NCBI RefSeq assembly: GCF_003254395.2
Contig: NC_037644.1
Coordinates: 8,152,086 to 8,216,085, forward strand
Reading direction: 5' to 3'
Length of the DNA: 64,000 nucleotides
Source: Apis mellifera
Taxonomy: Eukaryota > Arthropoda > Insecta > Hymenoptera > Apidae
Both the position numbers and the translations under genes were made by a program. The notes beneath the pieces were generated by a model, which was given only the letters and a program-made list of their open reading frames with translations, made no database searches and was not told the DNA's origin. Below, one piece after another: positions 12,421-25,770 of the stretch (positions are counted from its first letter, which is position 1; every line of letters starts with the position of its first letter).

Positions 12421-13230
12421 TGAGTTTGCGAACACTTATTAAATTAAATGTATGAATCGTGTATCATTTACTATTTCCTGTTCATTATTCTGTAATTCTA
12501 GATGCGTGTTAAAAATCAGATTTTTATTATACTTAAAAAATTGTTTAAATATTAAATACAAAAATAATTGTTCACTATATTATCCATAAGTATAAAATAT
12601 ATATAATCTATCTTTAATAATTTCTTAATATTTATCATTCAATAATTAATTAAATTATATACAACACTATTATATATTTTTTTGTTTGTGTGATTATTAA
12701 AATTAAATTAAAATTAAGCTAGAGTTTCTGCAGGATAAAATATAAATTTGGATGCATAGAATGGAGAGATATTAAATTTTGAATAAAAATCTTCTATTCC
12801 AACAATTGAATATATTATCATTAATTGTTCTTTAAAAATTTATTACTTGAGTATTCTATTTAATTATTACAATTTAATTTTCAATTTTATAAACAGATAA
12901 TGTATTACTATTTATATTAGTATAAATTATAATTTTTTATATTAATTCATTCGAAACATTTATTTCATAGAAAATAAATGTTTTTCCTCATTCTTTTTCA
13001 ATTTCACAATGATACAAATACAAGAGAAAAACAGAAATAGATAATTTACATTTGTTCAACTACAAGAACTTATTTTTCTTCTCCAATATCTATTTTTTCC
13101 CTCAAAACGTGTTCACAATTGACAAAGAAAATTATAATTTGTTATCATTCGAACAAAAAACCACGCTGATGTTAATATTTGGGTTGCGATAAATTAGATT
13201 AAAAATTCGAATAATTTTTAAACTTTAAAA
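12421..13230. other. A+T-rich intron, nothing recognised
   Basis: No repeat unit, open frame or RNA structure that I can support. Confidence 0.5.
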
Positions 13231-13620
13231 TAGTTCCACCCCGTGATAAAAACCGCAAGAAAGGAGGGCGCTATTCCACCGTGAATCCGGATTGGAGCAG
13301 GAAGCGAGAAGAAAAGAGAAGAGAAAAAGAGGAAGAAGACGGAAAGCAACGTGACGACTGTAATTCAACGCCGAGGTCAAGGATACAACGCGTTTTATCA
13401 TGCGCGACGCCACGCATACGTCTCCTCCCGTGCAACACACGGTAATTTCGACTCGACGGACCAGAGGAGAGCTTCCTCTTCCGTCCAAAGAGCATCCGCT
13501 CTTCCCTCCCCCCGCGCTTCTGACATCTCTGATTCTGAACAACCTTGGACGGGCTTCTCCTCAACGTTGCGTTGCGAGAGTCGCGAAATTTTCCTTCCTT
13601 CTCCTTAACATTCGTCTCTT
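13231..13620. other. GC-rich, CpG-rich island
   Basis: Overlapping open frames on both strands (13225-13759) are by-products of base composition. A purine tract at 13298-13342 (GAAGCGAGAAGAAAAGAGAA and onward) precedes CpG-dense sequence. Possible enhancer; no direct evidence. Confidence 0.3.
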
Positions 13621-14404
13621 TGAATCCTTCTTTTTCTTTTGGTATTGTGCTACTTCTTTTGCATCTTATCTTTCATTTTTATTTTTTTATTTTTTTATTT
13701 TTTTATTTATTTATTTTGATGGCTCTGGTATCGTTGGAGAAAATAATTCAGTTCATTGAGTTCGTTTCAAGGAAAATGTGATGGAAGATATTTCTTTATT
13801 GTAGAATATTAAAATTATTATGTTATTAATTTTGTGATCAGGATTTCGAAAGAATTTGTTATTTGTAATTTTAATTATTCAATTATTTCATATCTCTTGT
13901 ATCAATTTTTGAGATTTAATAGTGTTGTATATAATTTAATTGATTATTGAATGATAAATATTAAGAAATTATTAAAGATAGATTATATAATTTATACTTA
14001 TGGATATAATAAACAATTATTTTTGTATTTAATATTTAAAAAATTTTTAGAATATCATATTATTAAAAATATCGCTTTTGGAAGAATTTAAATCATTAAT
14101 AGTATGAAAACGATGATAATTTATGTGTTCAGTGATAGGCAAAATTTAATAGTTGAAATTAGGAATGAAGTTACTTTGATAAGTTATTTCAATAATTTAT
14201 TGTTCAAAATGGCCATATGAAAAGCGGATCAATTATAATAGCTATAGAATAAATGATAAAATTATTCACTTATTTTTAATGTGTAATTACTTCAAGTAAC
14301 TTTATTCGAAATTTTTAACTAATTACTTTTTCAACGGATTAATGTCCAACTCTTATACGAGAGAAATCTGTTACTGAAATTTGGAGGGATGATAGAGAAA
14401 AGAA
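13621..14404. other. T-rich then A+T-rich intron
   Basis: A run of TTTTTTATTTT units at 13676-13710 is a simple sequence repeat. The rest shows no feature I can support. Confidence 0.5.
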
Positions 14405-15540
14405 GATAAATCATAGATAACAAAATTTTAATTTCCAATATTTATGAGTTTGCTATAGTTTTCACATCAGCTTCATAGAATATTCATAGTCTACTGAAAA
14501 CCTGTTATAATTCTCAAAAAATTAGAAACTTTAGAAATACAAAAATCGAAACTAAAATAGATAACAAAATTTTAATTCCTATCAACTTCATAGAATATTC
14601 ATAATCTGAAAAACTGATTATTATAATTCTCAAAAAATTAGAACAAGACAATTTTATAAACACAAAAATCAAAACTATAACAAAATTTTAATTTCAAATA
14701 TTTATAAATATTAATAATACTATAGTATTGTATATCAGCTTCATAAAATATTCATAATCTATTGAAAACCTGATTATTATAATTCTCAAAAAATTAGAAC
14801 AACTTTGTAAATACAAAAATCTGAAATAGATAGAAAGATAAAATAGAATAGATTCTCAAAAAATTAGAACAAAACAACTTTATAAACACAAAAATCTAAA
14901 ATAAGTAGAAACTGAAATAGATAACAAAATTTTAATTTTGAATATTTATGAATACTAATACTAATACTATAATATTCCTATCAACTTCATAGAATATTCA
15001 TAATCTATCTTCATAATCTAAAAATTTGATTATTATAATTTTCAAAAAATTAGAACAAGACAATTTTATAAACACAAAAATCAAAACTATAGATAACAAA
15101 ATTTCAATTTCAAATATTTATGAATACTAATACTAATACTAATACTATAATATTCCTATCAACTTCATAAAATATTCATAATTTAAAAATATTATAATTT
15201 TCAAAAAATTAGAACAAGACAACTTTATAAACACAAAAATCAAAACTATAGATAACAAAATTTCAATTTCAAATATTTATGAATACTAATACTAATACTA
15301 TAATATTCCTATCAACTTTATAAAATATTCATAATCTAAAAATATTATAATTTTCAAAAAATTAGAACAAGACAACTTTATAAACACAAAAATCAAAACT
15401 ATAGATAACAAAATTTTAATTTCAAATATTTATAAATACTAATTATTAATATTAATATTATACTATTGTATATCAGCTTCATAGAATATTCACAATCTAC
15501 TAAAAGTATTATAATTCTCAAACTTTATAAATACAAAAAT
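14405..15540. repeat. Diverged tandem array, about seven copies
   Basis: A unit containing ATAACAAAATTTTAATTTC, AATATTTATGAATACTAATA, CAACTTCATAGAATATTCAT and TCAAAAAATTAGAACAAGAC is repeated with spacing between about 115 and 245 bp. The central copies (about 14990-15420) are regular at about 155 bp and nearly identical, with a nested ACTAAT trinucleotide-like expansion of different length in each. Confidence 0.9.
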
Positions 15541-16289
15541 GTCGCTTCATGTTTACAACAGTTTATGATTGATTGAAACTCACAACAGATATAGATATAT
15601 AACTTTTCGAAAATAGACGTAATTTAGTTATCGATATGACGGTCTACATGAACGTATGAATCTTAATTCTCCTTTCATTCTTGAATTTCCTTGCATCGGT
15701 TGCGGACAGAACGGACAATATAGCCAGTTTCGAGGAACACGGTACACAAACACATAAACACACAAACACACACACACAGATACACTTTATACGAACTCTC
15801 GCTGTTCCGCCATCGTGTATCGCGGATACGTGCACGGAATCGCGATTCTGAAGGGGACAACAAAAGCGAGACAGGATCGTATTTCGACCCGGTTTTGCCA
15901 ATTTTATTTCGCCGTGTGATCACGAAACCGCCATTGCGATCACTGTGACTCTTGGATCTTTATCGATAGGATATATAACCAAGTGTTGCTCGTGGAATTT
16001 TCGCGACAATTGCAGTATTGGCGTTTTATTTTCGAGTCTTTTTCTATTCTCTCGATTTTTAGATTGCCTGATATGATTGATTAGGAAAAAAGATGAGTTT
16101 TTATATAGAGGAGATTTTTGTTTATCATATCATTTTGTAAATTTTATATAAATTTATGTAAAGAATTTTAATTAATTTCTTATATATTTTTAGAAAAATC
16201 TCTTCTGTTTATTGATTATTCTTTATTATTATTTTTTAATGAATAGTTTCTTTTGAATGAATATGAGCATTATTTATTAAAATATAGGT
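15541..16289. other. Intron with GC-richer island and (CA)n run
   Basis: 15690-15960 is CpG-rich. ACACAAACACATAAACACAC and a CA run at 15744-15780 form a short microsatellite. Open frames across it on the minus strand translate this repeat and are not credible genes. Confidence 0.45.
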
Positions 16290-17185
16290 GACAATATAGT
16301 TGGCTGGAATCATTATTGGAAGAGAGATAGCAAGGCAAGATGGAGTCCTTTATTTAAAGTTAAAAATAAAATACGATGATTTTAATTGTAAATGTATAAT
16401 ATTATATAATAGTTGACACGTTGATTGGAATCATTATTGGAAGAGAGACAACAAAAAGAGATGTTTGCTTTGTTTATAATAGTTAAAAATAAAATGCAAT
16501 GATTCATTCAGTTGTTAATTGTAAATATATAATATTATAATATATAATAGTTGATGGGAATCATTATTGAAAGAGAGACAACAAAAACAGATGGAGTCTA
16601 ATGTTTCCTTTGTTTAAAGATAGAAAATACAATAAAATTTGATTCATTCAATTGTTAATTGTAAATATATAATATATAATAGTTGAAGGAAGTCATATTG
16701 AAAAAGAGATAAAAAGAGAGTCTTAATGTTTCCTTTGTTTAAAGTTAAAAAATAGAATAAAATTTGATTCATTCAATTGTTAATTATAAATATATATTAT
16801 AATATATAATAGTTGACACGTTGATTGGAGTCATTATTGGAAGAGAGACAACAAAAAGAGATATTTCCTTTGTTTAGTAGTTAAAAATAAAATACAATGA
16901 TTCATTCAGTTGTTAATTACAAATATATAATATTATAATATATAATAGTTGATGAGAATCATATTGAAAGAGAGACAAGAAGACTTGGGGTTCTAATATT
17001 TCCTTTGTTTAAAGTTATAAAATACAATAAAATTTGATTCATTCAATTGTTAATTATAAATATATAATATTATAATATATAATAGTTGATGGGAGTCATA
17101 TTAAAAAAGAGACAAAAAGAGATAGGGTCCTAATATTTCCTTTGTTTAAAATTAGAAAATAGAATAAAATTTGATTCATTCAAAT
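16290..17185. repeat. Tandem array, seven copies of about 122-141 bp
   Basis: Each copy has TTGATTGGAATCATTATTGG or a variant, GAAAGAGAGACAACAAAAAG, TTTCCTTTGTTTAAAGTTA, TTTGATTCATTCAATTGTTA and an ATATAATATTATAATATATA spacer. Starts fall near 16308, 16430, 16560, 16690, 16831, 16957 and 17095. Copies alternate between two subtypes, one with TTGACACGTTGATTGG and one with GTTGATGGGA, hinting at a two-copy higher-order unit. Confidence 0.92.
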
Positions 17186-18660
17186 TTCTGAATCTTTATT
17201 ATAAACGATTCAACGTTTGTTATCTTGTTGTCAATGTGCCATAATCTAATGTGCCATAAATCTAATGTTCAGAGAGCAATTCCCTCAAGACTATTCTCTC
17301 CTGCTGACCTATGTCATCATCTTATCAATCTTCCATTTATCAAGATAAGTTTAGGGTCTCAGAACTAATTAATTAACTTTAACAATAATTTGGAACTATC
17401 CATTGGTTCATGACACTCATTTTGTAATCACAATAATAATGAGATATTTCTATTTTACCTTTGACTCTTTTGAGTTATTTCTTCTTTGATATCATTATGT
17501 ATTTAATATTTTTTTCTAAATTATTCCAGCATGATAAATTTGATCTTGAACGAAAAATTTACATAATATAATTACAGTTGGTATATATCTATTTTATTTT
17601 TACACTTTTTGAAAACTTTTGTTACAATTATTAAAACGATAAAATTGTCACTTCTTTTTGTGCTCTTTTACTCTTGTGCATTATTCAGTTTTTGTAATTA
17701 ATAAACAGAAAAAATAGAAAAAGAATCAATTTACGCAAATTTGTGAAAGCTCGAGAAAATTTCATGATAGCATCTACGGCACACAGCTATTTATTCTGCA
17801 AACCAAATAAGCACTGGTACTATTATACAGTTGCTGTACTTCTTTTCACCTCGTGTTTTATGCAACGTTAGGAATACAACAAACTCTGGTATTGTTAACA
17901 CATCGAATAGCAGAGTTGTGAAACGACAGTGTGAAAGAAGAGCAAGGAACAAGATGTTCTTTCTCAATTCAATATCCATTTTTCATTCACTCAGATTTCT
18001 GATAAATTTTATTTTTGATATTAATTGTCTAGTAATTGATTGATTAAAATATTTTTCTGCCCATAATTTTCAATCTTTATTGTTGATTGACTCTTCTGAA
18101 AAAATAAACTGGATTGTTTTTGAATACAATAAGAAAAGATTCGTTCCTTTTGAAAGGATTTTTCCTTGATAAACTTGAATCTGTTATTCAAATAAATTAT
18201 TTAAAAAATAATTATAAAGATGTTACCTGATCTGACCTTATATTATTTTATTTTAAATAATTCTTTTTAAATAATTTCTCAAATAATTATGATTATCTTT
18301 TATCCATTACAAAAATGCAAACTTCTGTATTCTGAAAAGTGCTATCCAAATTTTAACAAAATTTCTTTAATTAAAAATATAACTACACATCATTTATCAC
18401 AATAATTATAATATAAATTCGCTTTTTCGATTTGAAGTGAAAATAGACGCAATCAAACTCTGGACGAAATAATTGCTTTTTAAATGATTACTTAATATTT
18501 CACTCCAAATAAACTATATCAACTTCTCCTTTCCAATTAAATAAACAACCAAATATTACATTTTAATAAATACAATTTTTTAAAAGTCTCGAACAACAAG
18601 AAAGAACAATCAAAAGGACATATTTAACAATTCCAAAAATATAATTTAACCATTTAATAA
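17186..18660. other. A+T-rich intron, nothing recognised
   Basis: The overlapping frames at 17791-18043 on opposite strands have no family resemblance. No repeats seen. Confidence 0.5.
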
Positions 18661-19160
18661 ACCAATCATACTGATAACGATAAACGCGATCGTTTCCCGA
18701 GATGTAGAAAAATTTCTCGATAATTCGTTAATTGTTGATACGAATCCGTAATTGGCAAGCGTTTATCGGCGAACCTTCGAAAATTCTTCGTTCGTTTCAC
18801 CGGTTTCGCCCGTAATGGCGATTATTAATAAACGAATGGGGAGGAAATGTAACGGGGGGGGGGGGGTGCCGATATCGCGTCGCCGTATTCGATTGCAATG
18901 ACGCCACGCAAAGAAATGGCGGCGCGCTGTGGCGGCTTTCATTAGCGGCATATTGGGAATCATTATCACGAATCATCCAATTAACGGGGAAGTTATAATC
19001 AGAACGGTCATAAATGATTCATCATTCGAATTTCCCGTCAACGTAAATGGTAAATGGGATACGGTAAAGGGAATTATAATTTGGCCATGGTACGGCTCAT
19101 TTAACGGCCATTTTTCGTTGTTAGAAACTTATCGATTAACTCCGCGTTCTTAATAAACGA
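18661..19160. other. GC-richer island with homopolymer G tract
   Basis: A block with ATTAGC, TAATTAAC and ATCACGAATC words typical of homeodomain-type sites, embedded in CpG-rich sequence. It includes a run of 13 G at 18854-18866. The plus-strand frame 18929-19153 is open for 74 codons but shows no domain. A conserved noncoding element is the likeliest reading, as inference. Confidence 0.35.
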
Positions 19161-20394
19161 TATTTAACGATACGGGTGAAATGAAATGGAGGATTAATAA
19201 TATTTATCAATTGTATTTTAAGGAAAATATCACGTTTTAATAAATCTTAACAAATCTCAATATTTTGATATATTTTGATTCGTTAAATATAATTGAAGAT
19301 GTTATTATTAGAATAATAGAAAGGAGAATGTTATTTTTTTAAGAAAAATATAATTTATTATGAATATTTTCAAATTTTATAAATCGTATAATTACATGAG
19401 GAGAGAAATTGTTGTGAAAAATTTATAAAATTAATATTAGAAAAAATAAATTCACAAGTTGATGTTAATCATTAAGTTTATATAATTTTAATAATGATAT
19501 TTAAGAGTATGTTATTAAAGTAAAAAATGCAATTTTTATAAATTTTAACAATTTTAATTTTTAATTATATCGAATTGGGATTTGATTCGTTCTAAATATA
19601 TAGATTATTCCAGTATCATTTTAATATTTATATATAACTTATTGTTGGTATTATCGAAATGAGAATCAATGTTTCGAAACAGTTTTATCGGGGATGTCAT
19701 TAACCGCTTCGTTGCTGTTGCGGAAAAGAATCCTCTTTAAAAATATCATGAAAATGTAGGTTGACAATCGATAAAATATTCAGCCCTGGTTGCTTATTCT
19801 GTTTTTATCTAGATCTTTGTACAGATATACACTTTATAAGAACTGGTTTTCATTCGTGTTTTAATTGGTACGAAACTGTGATACCTCGTATTATATTATT
19901 GTCTTGTATAGAAATTTAGATTAACAGCATCCGTTTATTTTATACAGACAAACGATATAATACTTGAGAAGAAAAAAATAATTTGTCGAGACACGTAGAT
20001 TTTATAAAATCTCAACTTCACGAATAACGATTATATATTTAAATTTGTATTTTTGTTCGACAAAATATTAATGCAAAGATACGAACGAAACTTCAATTTT
20101 TCATACAGAAAAAAAAAAAAAATAACGCGAGAAAAGATTCAAAATTTTATCATCAAAATCCAGTCAGAATATAGAGGAAACCATACCGTTGAAATCCTTT
20201 TTTATTTCATCTCGATATCTCAATCGGTTGCCGAGATACAAGGATTCAGAGTTGACGTTTAAGACGGTGCGGAAATTATAAATGATGATCTATATTTTTT
20301 CCTAGAAATGCGTCCTTCTAGGAATCACGTGTTTTTCCAGGAATCGCGTCTGTCGCTTATCTGGGGTTTAGGGTGGATCAGTGAGACGAGGTGC
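19161..20394. other. A+T-rich intron, nothing recognised
   Basis: A GC-richer lead-in appears near 20320-20394, just before the next array. No gene or RNA seen. Confidence 0.5.
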
Positions 20395-21410
20395 GAGCGA
20401 GAGGCCCGAGTAAGAGAAAAGGACAAAGATGTAAACGATTAAAAATTACCCTTTTCTTTACACGACGATATCTCGGGAACCGAAAGTCGCATCGGAAAAA
20501 TTAAAAAAGCGTTTTAAAGGATAAGGTTCGGCGCTTCTAACGATCTTTCATCCATTGGTCGGAAGTCGTTCACTTCGAAATTGTAACGATTCAAATTTTT
20601 CCTAATTTCAATAGGACTTGATCGAAGTTTTAAAGTAAGTAACGTAGGAACTGCAAATGCGCGACAAGGAGATAACAAAGGACTAAAAATTATCCCTTTC
20701 TTTACACGATCATATCTCGAGAACCGAAAGTCGCATCGGAAAAATTAAAAAAGCGTTTTAAAGGGTAAGGTTCGGCGCTTCTAACGATCGTTCATCCATT
20801 GACCGGAAGTCGTCCACTTCGAAGTTGTAACGATTCAAATTTTTCCTAATTTCAATAGGACTTGATCGAAGTTTTAAGGTAAGTAACGTAGGAACTGCGA
20901 ATGCGCGACAAGAAGATAACAAAGGACTAAAAATTATCCTCTTCTTTACACGATCATATCTCGGGAACCGAAAGTCGCATTGGGAAAATTAAAAAAGCGT
21001 TTTAAAGGTTAAGGTTCGACGCTTCTAACGATCTTTCGTCCATTGACCGGAAGTCATCCGCTTCGAAGTTACAACGATTCAAATATTTTCTAATTTTAAT
21101 AGAATTTGATCAAAGTTTCGAGCTAAATTACGTAAGAAGTTTAAACGCGGGACAAGGACGGAGATGGTAAATTATTAAAAATTACCCTCTTCTTAATACG
21201 ACGATATCTCAGGAACCAGATATCGCATCGGAAAAATTAAAAATGTATTTTAAAGGGTAAAGTTTCTGCTATCTTCTACTATCTTTTATCCATTAACCGG
21301 AAATCACCATCTTCGGAATTATAGCGGTTCAAGTTTTCCTAATTTTAATAAGATTTAATTGGGTTTAGAGTAAACGATTAAATATTATCTTCTTTTTAAG
21401 ATTTTAATGG
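20395..21410. repeat. Tandem array, four copies of 244 bp
   Basis: GAACCGAAAGTCGCATCGG recurs at 20478, 20722 and 20966, exactly 244 bp apart, and in decayed form near 21212. Each copy runs through AAGCGTTTTAAAGG, TTCGGCGCTTCTAACGATC, GGAAGTCGTCCACTTCGAA, ATTCAAATTTTTCCTAATTT, AGTAACGTAGGAACTGC and AATGCGCGACAAG. It is GC-richer than the other arrays, and the first three copies are very similar while the fourth is clearly older. No copy is open as a coding frame throughout. Confidence 0.93.
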
Positions 21411-24397
21411 TTCCTCGTTCGTCGACCTGACATCATTATCCTTAGAGTTTTAATCGAATTTTCGATATGTTTATTTCTGAAATTCTTAATCTCCTCATTT
21501 ATCCTCATTTATATAAAACACGTATTAGATTATTCATTGAAACTTTTTTCATATGCATTATACGATCATTTTTAAAACGAACGAATTAAAAAAGATTGCA
21601 ATGTACTTGCGATAAGAAGTTCAAAAATATTTATTTTTTCATATATATATATATTCATACACGGCCGGTAATGGTAGAGGAATGCAAATGATACTTCTCC
21701 GTGTCACGTCTAAAAACGTTCAGCAACGCGATGCGACGTGACTCGGACTAAATGCGATTTTGCCTCGCATTTCAGCCCCACTCCACTAATCTCTTTAGAC
21801 CGGTGTTCATGCTCGCTATTAAGATACATGCACGCCGCTTAAATTATACACTCGCGAGTACACGCGCAATTATCGCACTCTTTTTCTCGAATTCTAAATT
21901 ACAAATATCCAAAATTAAAATACATAATTGTATATATAAATATACGAATCGTCTTAAATAAATTCTTCCTCCTTTCGAAAATTCGATCGAAAAATATTTC
22001 GAGAAATCGAGAAATTTCTTATTTTTTTCTTCTTCTTATCTACGTGGCCATACTTCCTCCAAACCAACATTTTCCAGAAACTCGTTCACTCGCCCGATAA
22101 GAGAACAACAGATGAGAAATCTCACGGTCCATAAAACCGCGCGCTAAATTCTTCTTCTTCGGGTCTTTTTATCGATCCTCCCGGTACGATTGTTTGACAC
22201 GCCGCTTTAGAAAAGCTTATCGTAAATAGATACAAAGGATGACGGGGACCGATGCTGTTCCGCAAATGCGCGCACACATCGGCGATCGATGGACGGGATG
22301 CGCGTTCAAGTAGCGCGATAAATCATAAATAATGCCCTCTCAAGACGCGCTCCATCAATATCGATTATTCGGGTAAAGGGGAACTATCTGTTTCCTTTCC
22401 TTTCCTTTTTTTTTGAGAAATAAATTGCGCATGAAAATAATTTTTTAGTTTAGAGACATTTTTTGAATTGACATTCTTCGAACATTCTACTCCAGATTGA
22501 AGAAGTATTTAAAAAGTCGTCATTTTATTTAATGATAAATAAAGATATACTTTTTCTATAATTAAATTAATAAATTAATAATTTTCGGATTCAATAAACT
22601 TTCTAATCAGCCATGATATCAACGATAAATATCTGTCACGTTTAATTTATTTGTAAATTCATATTAATCAATTTTATTTTAAATAAAAAAAAAATTTTCA
22701 GGTCCAATCGATCCTGTTTTTGAACGATTGTTATTTGAATTTTAATTAAACGAACTTTGAGTAGATATAACAACTGTAACACTATTTTGTACGTAATATG
22801 GAACAGATATTACTTGTTAAGTGATCCACCTCAATCATATGGCTGACTTTTACGGATTATTGTCTTTTTGATTAATGATTCAACAATCGAGAAATTTTCT
22901 TTAATATCCTATTCAAATATTACAAATCTCGTGCAACTATTATCCACATCCATTTTTTAGATTTCTTTAATTTTTTTTCTAATATAGTAGAAATTAACAT
23001 TGAAATTAATTATTGAATTAGGGATTAAAATTAAAAATTTGAGAGGAGTAACTTAATTATTCAAGGCACGATTGGATTATTATGGAAATTATTCAAGATC
23101 TGCGGACGAATTATTTCCATGATCGAATCGTACGCACTTAAAGGGATTTTGATCCCTTTTGATTGTTTTTAACCCGTTGCTGGATCCACGAAGTACAACG
23201 ATTCATCGTGCAAAGTTCTGTTTCGATCAGAAGCAAAGTTCACATGCTGACGAAGGTCCCTCGTTAATTACTCGAGCTTCCAAAGTTCCGATTTCGAAAG
23301 AGAAGTTCTAAACTTTCCAACAACGATCCAAAAACAACAAGAATCTAAGAAAAGAATTCTTAAAACGTGATTACGAAAGTGATTTTACAATAATTCTTTT
23401 CAACTGAATCGTCCCTAACAAATATACAAATTCTTCTCCATTTTCCATTAAAATCTTCATAAAATTCGTAGAATACAAGAAAAAAGGAAATAGGAAACAG
23501 ATTTTCATCGACGATATTAATTCTTAACGCTCTTAAGAATCCTCCAATAAAATAAAAAAAAGAAAAGAAAACCGGCCAATTAATTTGCTCGTTCAAAAAA
23601 TTCATCTCCCAACTCTTTTTTTTTTTTTAGGGAGATACGTCCAAGATACGTCCCCTCATTATTTAGCCAACAGTGGATAGCAATATTGGATAGCTTTGTG
23701 GCAAAATGATTTAACGGTAGCCGGCCGGCCTCGTCCTCGACCAGTGTAAACAATGCTCGACGATTCGCATTGCGACCCCGTTGCGACAAAGGGGCGCGCT
23801 TTTATTGCGAGTTCGCTCGCACCGGTTCACCGAATCCGCGCCCCTCCCCCCCTCCCCTCCCTATTTTCTATTTTCGACCGCCCCAGGCTCCATGTCGAAC
23901 AACGTCGTTACCAACGACGTCCGATATTTCACGTTGTTTTCCATTTCGTTTGCTCCTCCCCCTCCCCCTTTTTTTCTTTTTAAACGATCCTTTATAAATA
24001 CGAATAAAAATTTGTCCCAATTTAACGAAGAATGTGTGTATATATAGGGATAGGATCGTTCGATTTATTATCATCGTTTTATTCGAGATCGAGTTGGATT
24101 TCGTGCGAAAGAGCATAGAGTAGTTTTATTATTTTTTTTGATACAGTTGAGAGAAAGAGAGAGAGAGAGAGGAGTATCTTTGTATTAATGGAAAATTTGA
24201 AATTGTGAATCGATGAAATGATATTTAAAGTTTCAGAACGATAAAGCAATCATTGCAGCAGGCATTAAAGCGAGAAAAAACGAGTTATAAAACGAGTGAC
24301 AAGGGCAATAGAAGATTCGAAATTCCATCGATGGCGGATGGGAAAAGTCAATTCTAAAAATCGAAGACTCGCCTCGAGCCTCTCCGTTCATCCGGAA

Positions 24398-24398
24398 G

Positions 24399-24428
<30 letters not shown>
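24398..24428. repeat. (GA)n microsatellite
   Basis: Imperfect GA run, interrupted by GAAA, followed about 120 bp later by a second one. Confidence 0.9.
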
Positions 24429-24429
<1 letters not shown>

Positions 24430-24546
24430 TTACGAGCGATATTTCCGCATAGACGCGATGGCCAATCAAGTTTCATCATTTTCATCGCTCAACTTCGATT
24501 CTCGTAATCAAGTTTTCGCTCGAGATTTACATAGGAAACTCGAAGC

Positions 24547-24551
<5 letters not shown>

Positions 24552-24581
<30 letters not shown>
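24552..24581. repeat. (GA)n microsatellite
   Basis: About 15 uninterrupted GA units, then AAGGAAAAGGAAAG purines. The charged RERERERE-type peptide read through it is not a real protein. Confidence 0.92.
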
Positions 24582-24588
<7 letters not shown>

Positions 24589-25014
24589 GGAAAGAAAGAG
24601 AAAAAATATATTTTCACGCGAGAATAGAGAAAAAGTTTCGTAGATGTCATCGGTTCACGGTTCGTTTATTATAACCGTGAAGAAGAAAGTTTTCGAAGGG
24701 AGGAGAGGAATCCAAGTTCGAATCGTTTCAACTAACTTTCGAAAACTTTTCTTGATCCATTTTCTTCGAAGATTATTTACGCTCACTTTGACGCAGTAAT
24801 TAACCAAATTTTGGATAAAAGCAAACTCATTCTTCTTTCCTTTTACTTGAAATAATAATAATCCTGTTATAAAATAATTTCTTACCTTTTTTCTACAAAA
24901 AACACGTCAGCATGTTTTAAAAATTGAGACAAACATCTAACAGGAAGAAAAAAAAATCGTTCTACGAATTGGAGGAAAATTCGTAGAAAAAAAAATCATC
25001 TTCCCATCAATCAT

Positions 25015-25770
25015 CTGCTCAATTAAATAAAACTTTAACAATAATACAACGAGCAATTTTAATTTCAATTTTTGCAATTTAATCACAAGAAAATTCCCAT
25101 TCCTTTAAAATTTAACATTTATTTTATTGTTTGGAAAGATGCATGATCAATTAAATAAAACTTTAACAATAATATAATGAGCAATTTAATCATAAGAAAA
25201 TTCCTATTCCTTTAAAATTTAGAATTTCTTTTATTGTTTGAAAAAAAAGATGCATAATCAATTAAATAAAACTTTAACAATAATACAATGAGCAATTTTA
25301 ATTTTAATTTTTGCAATTTAATCACAAGAAAATTCCCATTCCTTTAAAATTTAACATTTCTTTTATTGTTTGGAAAGATGCATGATCAATTAAATAAAAC
25401 TTTAACAATAATATAATGAGCAATTTTTGCAATTTAATCATAAGAAAATTCCTATTCCTTTAAAATTTAGAATTTCTTTTATTGTTTGAAAAAAAAGATG
25501 CATAATCAATTAAATAAAACTTTAACAATAATACAATGAGCAATTTTAATTTTAATTTTTGCAATTTGATCATAAAAAAATTCCTATTCCTTTAAAATTA
25601 AAAATTTCTTTTATTGTTTGGAAAGATATAAGATGATCAATTAAATAAAATTTTAACAATAATACAATGAGAATTATATTTTAACAAATATTTTAACAAT
25701 AATACAATAAGAAAATTCTTATTCTTTTAAAATTTAAAATTTTTATTGTTTGGAAAGATGCATGATATTA
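25015..25770. repeat. Tandem array, about six copies of 112-131 bp
   Basis: CAATTAAATAAAACTTTAAC starts units at about 25018, 25147, 25259, 25386, 25506 and 25637. Each then has AATAATACAATGAGCAATTT, TTTGCAATTTAATCACAAG, AAAATTCCCATTCCTTTAAA and TTTTATTGTTTGGAAAGATG. Copies alternate between a longer form with TTTTAATTTTAATTTTTGC and a shorter form lacking it, so duplication probably went by pairs. Confidence 0.93.

Larger units (their letters stand above)
21411..25014. other. Long intron stretch with two GC-rich islands
   Basis: 22050-22390 is CpG-rich with GCGCGCTAAATTC and GATGCGCGTTCAAG. 23690-23960 is GC-rich with GCCGGCCGGCC at 23721-23731 and a pyrimidine tract CTCCCCCTCCCCC near 23955. 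Several overlapping frames at 23753-24116 are composition artefacts. No exon for the minus-strand gene is apparent. Confidence 0.45.
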
